Notes under the pieces: model-generated
The model's input: only the letters and a program-made list of their open reading frames with translations
Database searches by the model: none
What the model was told of the DNA's origin: nothing
NCBI RefSeq assembly: GCF_025152405.1
Contig: NZ_CP102292.1
Location: 806,001-870,000 of the forward strand
Direction: 5' to 3'
DNA from: [Ruminococcus] lactaris ATCC 29176
GTDB lineage: Bacteria; Bacillota; Clostridia; Lachnospirales; Lachnospiraceae
DNA length: 64,000 bases
Translations under genes and position numbers: made by a program
Part shown: in pieces, positions 25,388 to 32,581 of the stretch
Position numbering within the stretch: the stretch's first letter is position 1
How the letters are laid out: each line of letters begins with the position of its first letter

Positions 25388-25429
25388 TAATTATTAGAAA
25401 AGGTCTGTTAATGAAGGGAGAATGAGAAG

Positions 25430-26212
25430 ATGAATCGAATGATTTTAGCGGGAATTTTAATACCATTTGCCGGGACGACATTAGGCTCGGCGATGGTATT
25501 TTTTATGCGGAAAGAGATGAATGAAAAAGTGCAGAAACTGTTGCTTGGATTTGCATCAGGAGTTATGATCGCGGCATCAGTATGGTCGCTTCTGATTCCG
25601 GCGATCGAGATGGCAGAGCAGGAGAAGACGATTGCGTGGATTCCGGCATCAGTGGGGTTCCTTCTGGGGATGGGATTTTTGCTGCTCCTGGATACCATCA
25701 CACCGCATCTACATTTTACAGAAGATGAGCCGGAAGGAATCCCATCTCATCTAAAAAAAACGACCATGCTTGTCCTTGCCGTCACGTTGCATAATATTCC
25801 CGAGGGAATGGCGGTCGGAGTGACTTTTGCAGGAGTTCTGACGGAAAATACAACGATGTCGATGACGGGAGCATTTGCCCTGGCGATCGGTATTGCAATT
25901 CAGAATTTTCCGGAAGGGGCAATCATTTCCATGCCACTGCAAAGTCAGGAAATCTCAAAAACCAGAGCATTTGTATACGGGACACTTTCCGGGATCGTGG
26001 AACCGGTCGGAGCATTTTTGACGATTTTGCTGACGGGGCTGGTTGTACCGCTTCTTCCCTATCTGCTGTCATTTGCAGCAGGGGCGATGATCTATGTTGT
26101 GGTAGAAGAACTGATTCCAGAAGCACAGTCGGGGGAACACTCCAATATCAGTACGATCGGGGTGGCAGCCGGATTTGTCCTGATGATGATCCTGGATGTG
26201 GCACTGGGATAA
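25430..26212 (+). CDS. ZIP family metal transporter
   Basis: 260 residues, eight likely membrane helices. The metal-site signatures of ZIP proteins are clear: TLHNIPEGMAVGVTFAG in TM4 and IAIQNFPEGAIISMPL in TM5, with VEELIPEAQ near the C-terminus. A short acidic and histidine-bearing loop (TPHLHFTEDEPEG) lies between TM3 and TM4. It is likely to import zinc or another divalent metal (ZupT-like). It stands between a repeat element and the glycine riboswitch; its own promoter is not obvious. Confidence 0.92.
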   Translation: MNRMILAGILIPFAGTTLGSAMVFFMRKEMNEKVQKLLLGFASGVMIAASVWSLLIPAIEMAEQEKTIAWIPASVGFLLGMGFLLLLDTITPHLHFTEDEPEGIPSHLKKTTMLVLAVTLHNIPEGMAVGVTFAGVLTENTTMSMTGAFALAIGIAIQNFPEGAIISMPLQSQEISKTRAFVYGTLSGIVEPVGAFLTILLTGLVVPLLPYLLSFAAGAMIYVVVEELIPEAQSGEHSNISTIGVAAGFVLMMILDVALG

Positions 26213-26289
26213 AAATACAGTGAAATGAAACTGATGAGTGACGATTAGAAAGAATTATAAGAAAAATGTCCAAAGATATTCTGAAAATA

Positions 26290-26318
26290 TTGCAATAGTC
26301 AGAATATCGTGCTAAACT
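26290..26318 (+). promoter_or_regulatory. Promoter of the glycine riboswitch transcript
   Basis: TTGCAA (26290-26295), 17-base spacer, TAAACT (26313-26318), ending about 32 bases before the aptamer. Confidence 0.6.
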
Positions 26319-26350
26319 GTACTTTGTTGTGCTAAAGCACAAAAGAGAAA

Positions 26351-26471
26351 TACTCAGGAGAGTCTCTTTAAAAAGAGCGCCGAAGGTGTAAGCAGTGCTG
26401 CTACTTTGAAAAAAGAAGTTCCCGGCAGGGGCGGGAGGGCAGGAACTGCGAGTCTCTCAGGCAAAAGGATG
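26351..26471 (+). ncRNA. Glycine riboswitch (single aptamer)
   Basis: Contains the conserved glycine aptamer core: CTCAGGAGAGTCTCTTT, GAGCGCCGAAGGTGTAAGCA, a variable P3 arm (GTTCCCGGCAGGGGCGGGAG), then GCGAGTCTCTCAGGCAAAAGGA. Only one aptamer is present, not the usual tandem pair. The RBS GGAGGAA (26471-26477) of the AGCS symporter follows at once, so control could be at translation. For transporter genes such singlets often act as off switches on glycine excess (established for the class; direction here is inference). Confidence 0.93.
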
Positions 26472-26484
26472 GAGGAATAAAGGA

Positions 26485-27897
26485 ATGTTTGCACAAATCA
26501 ACGAACTCATCAAAGTAATTGATGATGCCGTGTGGGGTCTGCCATTGATCTGCCTCATCATGGTAACAGGTATCTTATTAACAGTCAGGCTTGGCGGAGT
26601 TCAGGTCCGGCATCTCGGAAAAGCTTTCAAATTTATGTTTCAGGATGAAGAAGACGGACATGGAGAAGTGACCAGTTTTGGAGCACTTTGTACTGCATTG
26701 TCTGCGACCATCGGAACGGGAAATATCGCAGGTGTTGCGACTGCGATCGCAGCAGGTGGCCCGGGAGCATTATTCTGGATGGTTGTTGCCGCATTTTTCG
26801 GAATGGCGACAAAGTATTCAGAAGGTCTTCTTGCAATCAAATACCGCACGATCGATCAAGACGGTCATGTTCTGGGTGGACCTTTCTATTATATTGAAAA
26901 TGGAATGGGAAAGAAATGGAAATGGCTTGCCAAGATCTTTGCATTTTTCGGAGCAGGTGTAGGTCTGTTCGGAATCGGAACATTTACCCAGGTGAACAGT
27001 ATTGCATCAGCGGTAAAGAATTTCTTTGATCCGGATATGGCACATACGGTAACTGTATTGGGAAATGATTATTCCATCGCAACTGTGATCGCAGGAATCC
27101 TGCTGACAGTTTTTGTAGGACTGGTTGTTATTGGTGGTATTAAGAGAATTTCAAAAGTTTCGGAAGTTGTAGTACCGTTTATGGCGGTTTTATATGTGGT
27201 ACTCTGTCTGATTATTGTATTTACAAATATCAAGGCAGTGCCGGGAGCATTTGCTGAAATTATCAGCAGTGCATTTAACGGAAGTGCGTTGGCAGGCGGA
27301 GTTATGGGAAGTATGATCGTAGCCATGCAGAAAGGTGTGGCAAGAGGAATCTTTTCCAATGAATCCGGTCTTGGTAGTGCCCCGATCGCAGCCGCAGCAG
27401 CAAGAACAAAAGATCCGGTTCGTCAGGGACTCGTTTCAATGACGGGAACATTTATTGATACGATTGTAATCTGTACGATGACAGGACTTTCTATCGTAAT
27501 CGCAGGATCATGGCTTGATCCAAAGCTGGAAGGTGTTGCAATTACAATGGATGCATTCCAGAAGGGACTGCCGTTCCCGGGATTCATTGCTACTTTTTCA
27601 CTGATGTTATGTCTGGTATTCTTTGCATTTACAACGATCCTCGGATGGGATTATTATGGAGAGCGGTGTGTGGAATATCTGTTCAACCGCAATAAAGCAG
27701 TGGTAAAAGGATACCGCTGGCTGTATATTCTGGCAGTATTTATCGGACCATATATGACAGTTGCTGCAGTATGGAATATCGCAGATATCTTTAATGCATT
27801 GATGGCATTTCCGAACCTGATCGCATTGCTTGCATTAAGTGGTGTGGTTGTAAAGGAAACGAAAGAATTTCATGCAAAGCATAAAGGATCTTATTAA
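26485..27897 (+). CDS. AGCS family sodium:alanine/glycine symporter
   Basis: 470 residues, polytopic. Family landmarks: FGALCTALSATIGTGNIAGV and TAIAAGGPGALFWM near the N-terminus, KGVARGIFSNESGLGSAPIA in the middle, and TILGWDYYGERCVEYLF near the end. It carries alanine or glycine with sodium. The gene is directly behind a glycine riboswitch, which points to glycine as substrate or regulator. A terminator follows at 27988-28030. Confidence 0.95.
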   Translation: MFAQINELIKVIDDAVWGLPLICLIMVTGILLTVRLGGVQVRHLGKAFKFMFQDEEDGHGEVTSFGALCTALSATIGTGNIAGVATAIAAGGPGALFWMVVAAFFGMATKYSEGLLAIKYRTIDQDGHVLGGPFYYIENGMGKKWKWLAKIFAFFGAGVGLFGIGTFTQVNSIASAVKNFFDPDMAHTVTVLGNDYSIATVIAGILLTVFVGLVVIGGIKRISKVSEVVVPFMAVLYVVLCLIIVFTNIKAVPGAFAEIISSAFNGSALAGGVMGSMIVAMQKGVARGIFSNESGLGSAPIAAAAARTKDPVRQGLVSMTGTFIDTIVICTMTGLSIVIAGSWLDPKLEGVAITMDAFQKGLPFPGFIATFSLMLCLVFFAFTTILGWDYYGERCVEYLFNRNKAVVKGYRWLYILAVFIGPYMTVAAVWNIADIFNALMAFPNLIALLALSGVVVKETKEFHAKHKGSY

Positions 27898-27987
27898 TGA
27901 TCAGAGTCTTAAATAGACATACAGTCTGAATTATCAGACAGTTTAAAAAATAATGAGATATACCCCCTGAGCAATTTTAAGAAGAAT

Positions 27988-28030
27988 GCAGTCTGACCCG
28001 TTGAAAAGACGGGGACAGGCTGCTTTTTTT
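27988..28030 (+). terminator. Rho-independent terminator after the AGCS gene
   Basis: GCAGTCTGACCCG (27988-28000) pairs imperfectly with CGGGGACAGGCTGC (28010-28023), followed by T7. Confidence 0.85.
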
Positions 28031-28102
28031 GTAAAATATGAAAAAATGGTTGACTTTTAAGAAGACTGATAATTATCATGGGAAACAGAGGATATTCCGA
28101 AA

Positions 28103-28149
28103 ATACACTATCGTGTGTTTTTCCCATTGCATTATACTATATTTTGTAT
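28103..28149 (+). promoter_or_regulatory. Tandem NrdR boxes upstream of nrdD
   Basis: ATACACTATCGTGTGT (28103-28118) and ATACTATATTTTGTAT (28134-28149) each resemble the NrdR box ACACWATATATWGTGT. Their starts are 31 bases apart (three helical turns), the usual spacing of paired NrdR sites. The second fills the spacer of the promoter. Confidence 0.7.
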
Positions 28150-28155
28150 TAGAAT
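28127..28155 (+). promoter_or_regulatory. Promoter of nrdD-nrdG
   Basis: TTGCAT (28127-28132), 17-base spacer, TAGAAT (28150-28155). An NrdR box lies between the -35 and -10, so repressor and polymerase would compete. Confidence 0.65.
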
Positions 28156-28195
28156 AGATTTCAGACAATATCTTGAAAGTGAGGAGACTGGTGGG

Positions 28196-30355
28196 ATGAA
28201 GATTATCAAAAGGAACGGGTCAGAGGAAGTATTCGATATAAATAAGATCATTAAGGCTGTAAAAAAGGCAGATATAAATTCGGAAGAGAGAAGCTTAAGT
28301 GATGGTCAGATCGAGGATATTGCCGAGTATGTTGAATTTAAATGCAATAAGCTGAACCGTGCAGTATCGGTAGAAGAGATCCAGGATATGGTAGAGAACC
28401 AGATCATGGCGACAGGAGCTTTTGAACTGGCAAAGAGCTATGTCAGATACCGTTATAAGAGATCTCTTGTCCGTAAAGCCAATACGACGGATAACAGGAT
28501 CCTTTCTTTGATCGAGTATAATAATGAGGATGTAAAGCAGGAAAATTCCAATAAGAACCCTGCAGTGAACAGTGTGCAGAGGGATTATATGGCAGGTGAG
28601 GTGAGCCGTGACCTGACAACCAGGATGCTGTTGCCGGAGGATATCGTGGAAGCCGACAGACAGGGAATCATCCATTTCCATGATTCAGACTACTATGCAC
28701 AGCATATGCATAACTGTGATCTGGTCAATCTGGAAGATATGCTTCAGAACGGAACTGTGATCAGCGGAACGATGATCGAGAAGCCGCACAGTTTCTCTAC
28801 AGCATGTAATATCGCGACGCAGATCATTGCACAGGTTGCAAGTAATCAGTATGGTGGACAGAGCATTTCCCTGGCACATCTTGCTCCGTTTGTCCAGGTA
28901 TCGAGGAATAAGATCCGGACAGAAGTGCTGGAAGAGATGAAGCTGGTCGGAACAGAGTACCCGGATGATATTCTGAATGAGATCGTGGAGAGACGTCTGA
29001 AAAAAGAGATCACGAAGGGAGTTCAGACGATTGAGTATCAGGTCATCACTCTGATGACGACGAACGGACAGGCTCCGTTCCTGACAGTCTTTATGTATCT
29101 GAATGAGGCAAAGAGTGAGTCAGAAAAGCGGGATCTTGCGATGATCATAGAAGAGACTCTGCGTCAGCGTTATCAGGGGGTTAAGAATGAGGCAGGAGTG
29201 TGGGTAACTCCGGCATTCCCGAAGCTGATCTATGTACTTGAAGATGATAATATCGAAGAAGGAAGTGAATATTTCTATCTGACAGAGCTGGCTGCAAAGT
29301 GTACTGCAAAGCGTCTTGTACCGGATTATATTTCTGAGAAGAAGATGAAAGAATTAAAAGAAGGCAATTGTTTCCCGGTTATGGGATGCCGGAGCTGCTT
29401 AAGTCCGTGGAAGGATGAGAATGGAAACTATCAGTTCTACGGCAGGTTTAATCAGGGCGTTGTAACGATCAACCTGGTGGATGTAGCACTTTCTTCCGGA
29501 GGCGATATGAATAAATTCTGGAAGATCTTTGATGAGCGGCTGGAGCTGTGCTATCGTGCGTTGATGTGCAGACATAACCGTCTGAAGGGAACGCTTTCCG
29601 ATGCAGCCCCGATCCTGTGGCAGTTTGGAGCTTTGGCCCGTCTGAAAAAAGGTGAGCCGATCGACAAGCTTTTGTATGGTGGATATTCAACAATTTCGCT
29701 TGGATATGCAGGGCTTTATGAGTGCGTGAAGTATATGACAGGAAAGTCTCATACAGATCCTGAGGCAACTCCTTTTGCACTGGATGTCATGAAGCATATG
29801 AATGAAGCTTGTAATAAATGGAAAGAGGAGACGAACATTGCATTCAGTATTTACGGATCTCCGATTGAAAGTACGACCTACAAGTTTGCAAAATGTCTTC
29901 AGAAGAGATTTGGAGTGATTCCGGGAATTACGGACAAGAGTTATATTACGAACAGTTATCATGTATTTGTCGGAGAAGAGATCGACGCTTTTGCAAAACT
30001 GAAGTTTGAATCCCAGTTCCAGGCTCTTTCAACAGGCGGAGCAATCAGTTATGTGGAAGTACCGGATATGAAAGATAATATTCCGGCTGTGCTTCAGGTA
30101 ATCCGGTTTATTTATGAGAATATCATGTATGCAGAATTGAATACGAAGAGTGATTATTGTCAGGAGTGTGGATTTGATGGAGAGATCCAGGTTGTGACAG
30201 ACGAGGAAGGAAAGCTCGTGTGGGAATGTCCTCATTGTGGCAACCGGAACCAGGATACGCTGAATGTTGCAAGACGTACCTGCGGATATATCGGAACTCA
30301 GTTCTGGAATCAGGGAAGAACCCAGGAAATCAAGGAGCGAGTTCTTCATCTGTAG
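28196..30355 (+). CDS. nrdD: Anaerobic ribonucleoside-triphosphate reductase, class III
   Basis: About 719 residues from ATG 28196 (MKIIKRNGSEEVFDINKI), preceded by GAGGAG; the open frame begins earlier. The N-terminal ATP-cone domain spans about 1-95. The catalytic barrel includes DLVNLEDMLQNGTVI and GCRSCLSPWKDENG. The C-terminal zinc site is in YCQECGFDGE and CPHCGNRN, followed by the glycyl radical segment RRTCGYIGTQFWNQGRT (about 693-709). It reduces NTPs to dNTPs without oxygen, activated by NrdG encoded downstream. Tandem NrdR boxes overlap its promoter. Confidence 0.97.
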   Translation: MKIIKRNGSEEVFDINKIIKAVKKADINSEERSLSDGQIEDIAEYVEFKCNKLNRAVSVEEIQDMVENQIMATGAFELAKSYVRYRYKRSLVRKANTTDNRILSLIEYNNEDVKQENSNKNPAVNSVQRDYMAGEVSRDLTTRMLLPEDIVEADRQGIIHFHDSDYYAQHMHNCDLVNLEDMLQNGTVISGTMIEKPHSFSTACNIATQIIAQVASNQYGGQSISLAHLAPFVQVSRNKIRTEVLEEMKLVGTEYPDDILNEIVERRLKKEITKGVQTIEYQVITLMTTNGQAPFLTVFMYLNEAKSESEKRDLAMIIEETLRQRYQGVKNEAGVWVTPAFPKLIYVLEDDNIEEGSEYFYLTELAAKCTAKRLVPDYISEKKMKELKEGNCFPVMGCRSCLSPWKDENGNYQFYGRFNQGVVTINLVDVALSSGGDMNKFWKIFDERLELCYRALMCRHNRLKGTLSDAAPILWQFGALARLKKGEPIDKLLYGGYSTISLGYAGLYECVKYMTGKSHTDPEATPFALDVMKHMNEACNKWKEETNIAFSIYGSPIESTTYKFAKCLQKRFGVIPGITDKSYITNSYHVFVGEEIDAFAKLKFESQFQALSTGGAISYVEVPDMKDNIPAVLQVIRFIYENIMYAELNTKSDYCQECGFDGEIQVVTDEEGKLVWECPHCGNRNQDTLNVARRTCGYIGTQFWNQGRTQEIKERVLHL

Positions 30356-30390
30356 AAGCAGGATAAAAGTATTGAGGTTGAACAAGGGAG

Positions 30391-30426
30391 ATGTCCGGGT
30401 CTGTGCAGACAGATCCGGACATTTTC
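30391..30426 (+). terminator. Hairpin between nrdD and nrdG
   Basis: ATGTCCGG (30391-30398) pairs with TCCGGACAT (30414-30422), with GTCTGT/AGACAG inside, followed by TTTTC. It may reduce read-through so that NrdG is made in smaller amounts than NrdD. Confidence 0.6.
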
Positions 30427-30449
30427 TCGTATAAAAGGCAGGAAAGAAC

Positions 30450-30992
30450 ATGAGGTATGGAGAAATAAAGAAGTGCGATATAGCCAATGGAGAAGGTGTC
30501 AGGGTTTCTCTTTTTGTTTCAGGCTGTACGCATCATTGTAAAGGCTGCTTCAATGAGGCAACGTGGGATTTTGATTATGGGAAAGAATTTACTCAGGAGA
30601 CAGAGGAGGAGATCCTGAAGGCACTTGAACCGGAGTATGTGAACGGACTGTCAGTGCTGGGAGGAGAGCCATTTGAACCGCAGAATCAGAGAGTGCTTGT
30701 TCCGTTTCTGAAAAAGGTGAAAGAACGTTACCCCGGGAAGACAATCTGGTGCTATACGGGATATCTTTTTGACCGGGAACTCTGCAAAAAAAGCAGGGCA
30801 AGGTGCGAAGTGACGGATGAGATGCTGGCACTGCTGGATGTTCTTGTAGACGGACGTTTTGTGGAAGAAAAAAAGAATATCATGCTGTTGTTCCGTGGCT
30901 CATCCAACCAACGTCTGATTGATGTAAAAAAAAGTCTGGAACAGGGAAGTGTTGCAGAGTGGAACCCAACGATAAAAAGAGGAATTGACTGA
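30450..30992 (+). CDS. nrdG: Anaerobic ribonucleotide reductase activating protein
   Basis: 180 residues, radical SAM. The cluster motif CxxxCxxC is Cys26, Cys30 and Cys33 in VSGCTHHCKGCFNEATWDF; LSVLGGEPFEPQN is the SAM-binding GGE region. It uses SAM and a 4Fe-4S cluster to place the glycyl radical on NrdD. RBS AGGAAAG precedes ATG 30450. It is downstream of nrdD behind a hairpin. Confidence 0.96.
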   Translation: MRYGEIKKCDIANGEGVRVSLFVSGCTHHCKGCFNEATWDFDYGKEFTQETEEEILKALEPEYVNGLSVLGGEPFEPQNQRVLVPFLKKVKERYPGKTIWCYTGYLFDRELCKKSRARCEVTDEMLALLDVLVDGRFVEEKKNIMLLFRGSSNQRLIDVKKSLEQGSVAEWNPTIKRGID

Positions 30993-31044
30993 AAAATAGA
31001 AGAAAAGTAAAAAAATAAAAGAAGGATAAAAGAAAGGCAGAAAG

Positions 31045-32004
31045 ATGATATTAAAGAGAGCAAATGCATGGATTGAAAAATGGATCGCTTTTGTGACGCC
31101 AACTTGTCTTCTTCTGGGCGTTCTTTTCCCGGAGATTGCCGGCAGGGGTGTTGCCTATGTGCCGGTTGTCTTTGCATTTATGACATTTACGGGAGCGTTG
31201 AAATCTTCTTTTAAGGATATCGGGGCAGTCCTGAGAAAGCCGCTGCCGCTTCTGCTGATCCTGGCAGTTCTGCATGTGGTCATGCCGTGTGCCGCATGGA
31301 GCGTAGGAGAGATGTTCTTTGCAGGAAATCGGGAGCTGATCACAGGAATGGTTCTTGAATTTTCTGTACCGGCTGCCGTGGTTGGAATGATGTGGGTGTC
31401 AATCTATAAAGGGGACAGTTCCATTACGCTCTCTCTGTTGGTAATTGATACGGTCCTTGCACCATTGATCATTCCGCTGACGTTAAAGATTCTTGTAGGT
31501 GCCAGGGTAAAGATGAATCCGGAAGAAATGATGAAAGATCTGGTCTTTATGATCGCACTGCCGGCACTTCTGGCAATGTGCTTAAACCAGTTCAGTTGTG
31601 GAAAAGTGAAAGAAAAATGGCCGGGAAAGCTGGCATTCTGGTCAAAGCTGTGCCTGATATACTGTGTGATCTGTAATTCATCGAAAGTAGCACCTTATGT
31701 AAGACATATGAACCTGCAGAGAGTATTTGTGGCAGTCTGTATCATGATCCTTGCAGCGGCAGGATATGCCATCGGATGGGGAATCTCTGTTCTGTTAAAG
31801 CAGGATGAGAAAACCCGGATTTCTATGATCTATGGATCAGGAATGAGAAATATCAGTGCGGGGGCGGTGATCGCAGCAGCTTATTTTCCCGGAGAAGTAA
31901 TGTTTCCGGTAATGATCGGTACATTATTTCAGCAGGTACTGGCGGCGTGTTATGGAAGTCTGATCAAGAGGCTCAGGAATAGAGAGAAAGGTTGCAAAAA
32001 ATAA
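31045..32004 (+). CDS. BASS-type (bile acid:sodium symporter family) transporter
   Basis: 319 residues with about ten hydrophobic helices. Segments such as FMTFTGALKSSFKDIGAVLRK, EFSVPAAVVGMMWVSI, LSLLVIDTVLAPLIIPLTL and SMIYGSGMRNISAGAVIAA (the last resembling the conserved GMRN segment in the BASS family) support the assignment. Members carry bile acids, but also pantoate, pyruvate and other organic anions, so substrate is open. A bile salt hydrolase gene 30 kb upstream is suggestive only. It follows nrdG by 52 A-rich bases and precedes the leuS promoter. Confidence 0.65.
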   Translation: MILKRANAWIEKWIAFVTPTCLLLGVLFPEIAGRGVAYVPVVFAFMTFTGALKSSFKDIGAVLRKPLPLLLILAVLHVVMPCAAWSVGEMFFAGNRELITGMVLEFSVPAAVVGMMWVSIYKGDSSITLSLLVIDTVLAPLIIPLTLKILVGARVKMNPEEMMKDLVFMIALPALLAMCLNQFSCGKVKEKWPGKLAFWSKLCLIYCVICNSSKVAPYVRHMNLQRVFVAVCIMILAAAGYAIGWGISVLLKQDEKTRISMIYGSGMRNISAGAVIAAAYFPGEVMFPVMIGTLFQQVLAACYGSLIKRLRNREKGCKK

Positions 32005-32007
32005 GAC

Positions 32008-32036
32008 TTGACTTATTTTAACATACTACATATAAT
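32008..32036 (+). promoter_or_regulatory. Promoter of the leuS transcript
   Basis: TTGACT (32008-32013), 17-base spacer, TATAAT (32031-32036). Transcription from here would pass through a repeat element (32041-32242) before the T-box. Confidence 0.75.
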
Positions 32037-32040
32037 AAAT

Positions 32041-32242
32041 CATGTTGAGGTGAAAGCCTCCAATTTTGGCTAACTTTGATACCTATGGATTGTTCGGTGC
32101 TACGCACTCCCATAATCCATCCCACTATTCGCATATCTCAGGATTACAATTCCATTTTATGCTCAGATTGGGACGGGTTCAAAGGTCTTTTATCCACTTA
32201 TGAGCAGGCTCATATGGATTCATACCTTTTCACCCTAGTATC
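32041..32242 (-). repeat. Structured interspersed repeat, diverged full-length copy (reverse orientation)
   Basis: Read on the minus strand it has the same order of parts as the copy at 39524-39719: an outer arm CTAGGGTGAAAAGG, ATCCA-ATGAGC-GCTCAT-TGGAT, the GATATGCGAATA linker, GGGAGTGCGTAGCAC, and the outer arm CTTTCACCTC. Several stems are kept by paired changes (CCCAC/GTGGG here ATCCA/TGGAT; GGGTCAAAAG/CTTTTGACCC here GGGTGAAAAG/CTTTCACC). It lies between the leuS promoter and the T-box. Short ORFs across it have no RBS and look spurious. Confidence 0.75.
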
Positions 32243-32254
32243 AGTATATTGCAA

Positions 32255-32512
32255 AAGCGAAGAAGAGGACTAGTAGGAAGATCCGTCTGATTTCAGAGAG
32301 CTGCCGGGTGGTGAGAGGCAGTATCATGGATTCTGAACTGACCTTGGAGTTCTTCTGCTGAACCGGGATGATCCAGGACAGGCAGAAGCGGGAGTTCCCG
32401 TTACAGAATCTGATGAGTGCATCTGCCGGATGGCGGATGAATAAGAGTGGTACCACGGAACTAAAGCCTTTTCGTCTCTTGATTTTGTGAGAAGAAAAGG
32501 CTTTCTTTATAC
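32255..32512 (+). ncRNA. T-box leader (leucine) controlling leuS
   Basis: Stem I begins at GAAGAAGAGGACTAG with the AG-bulge and TTTCAGAGAGCTGCCGGG. The probable specifier codon is CTG (Leu) at 32338-32340 in GAACTGACC. The T-box sequence AGTGGTACCACGG (32446-32458) binds the tRNA acceptor end. The terminator stem AAAGCCTTTT (32463-32472) / AAAAGGCTTT (32495-32504) with CTTT tail follows. Uncharged leucyl-tRNA stabilises the antiterminator and turns on leuS, whose product charges that tRNA. Confidence 0.93.
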
Positions 32513-32581
32513 CAAAGTATGCAGGAGAAACTGCCGGTGGCAGGTTGTCTGTATGTAATAATGAAAGAGAGGAAGAAGTAC

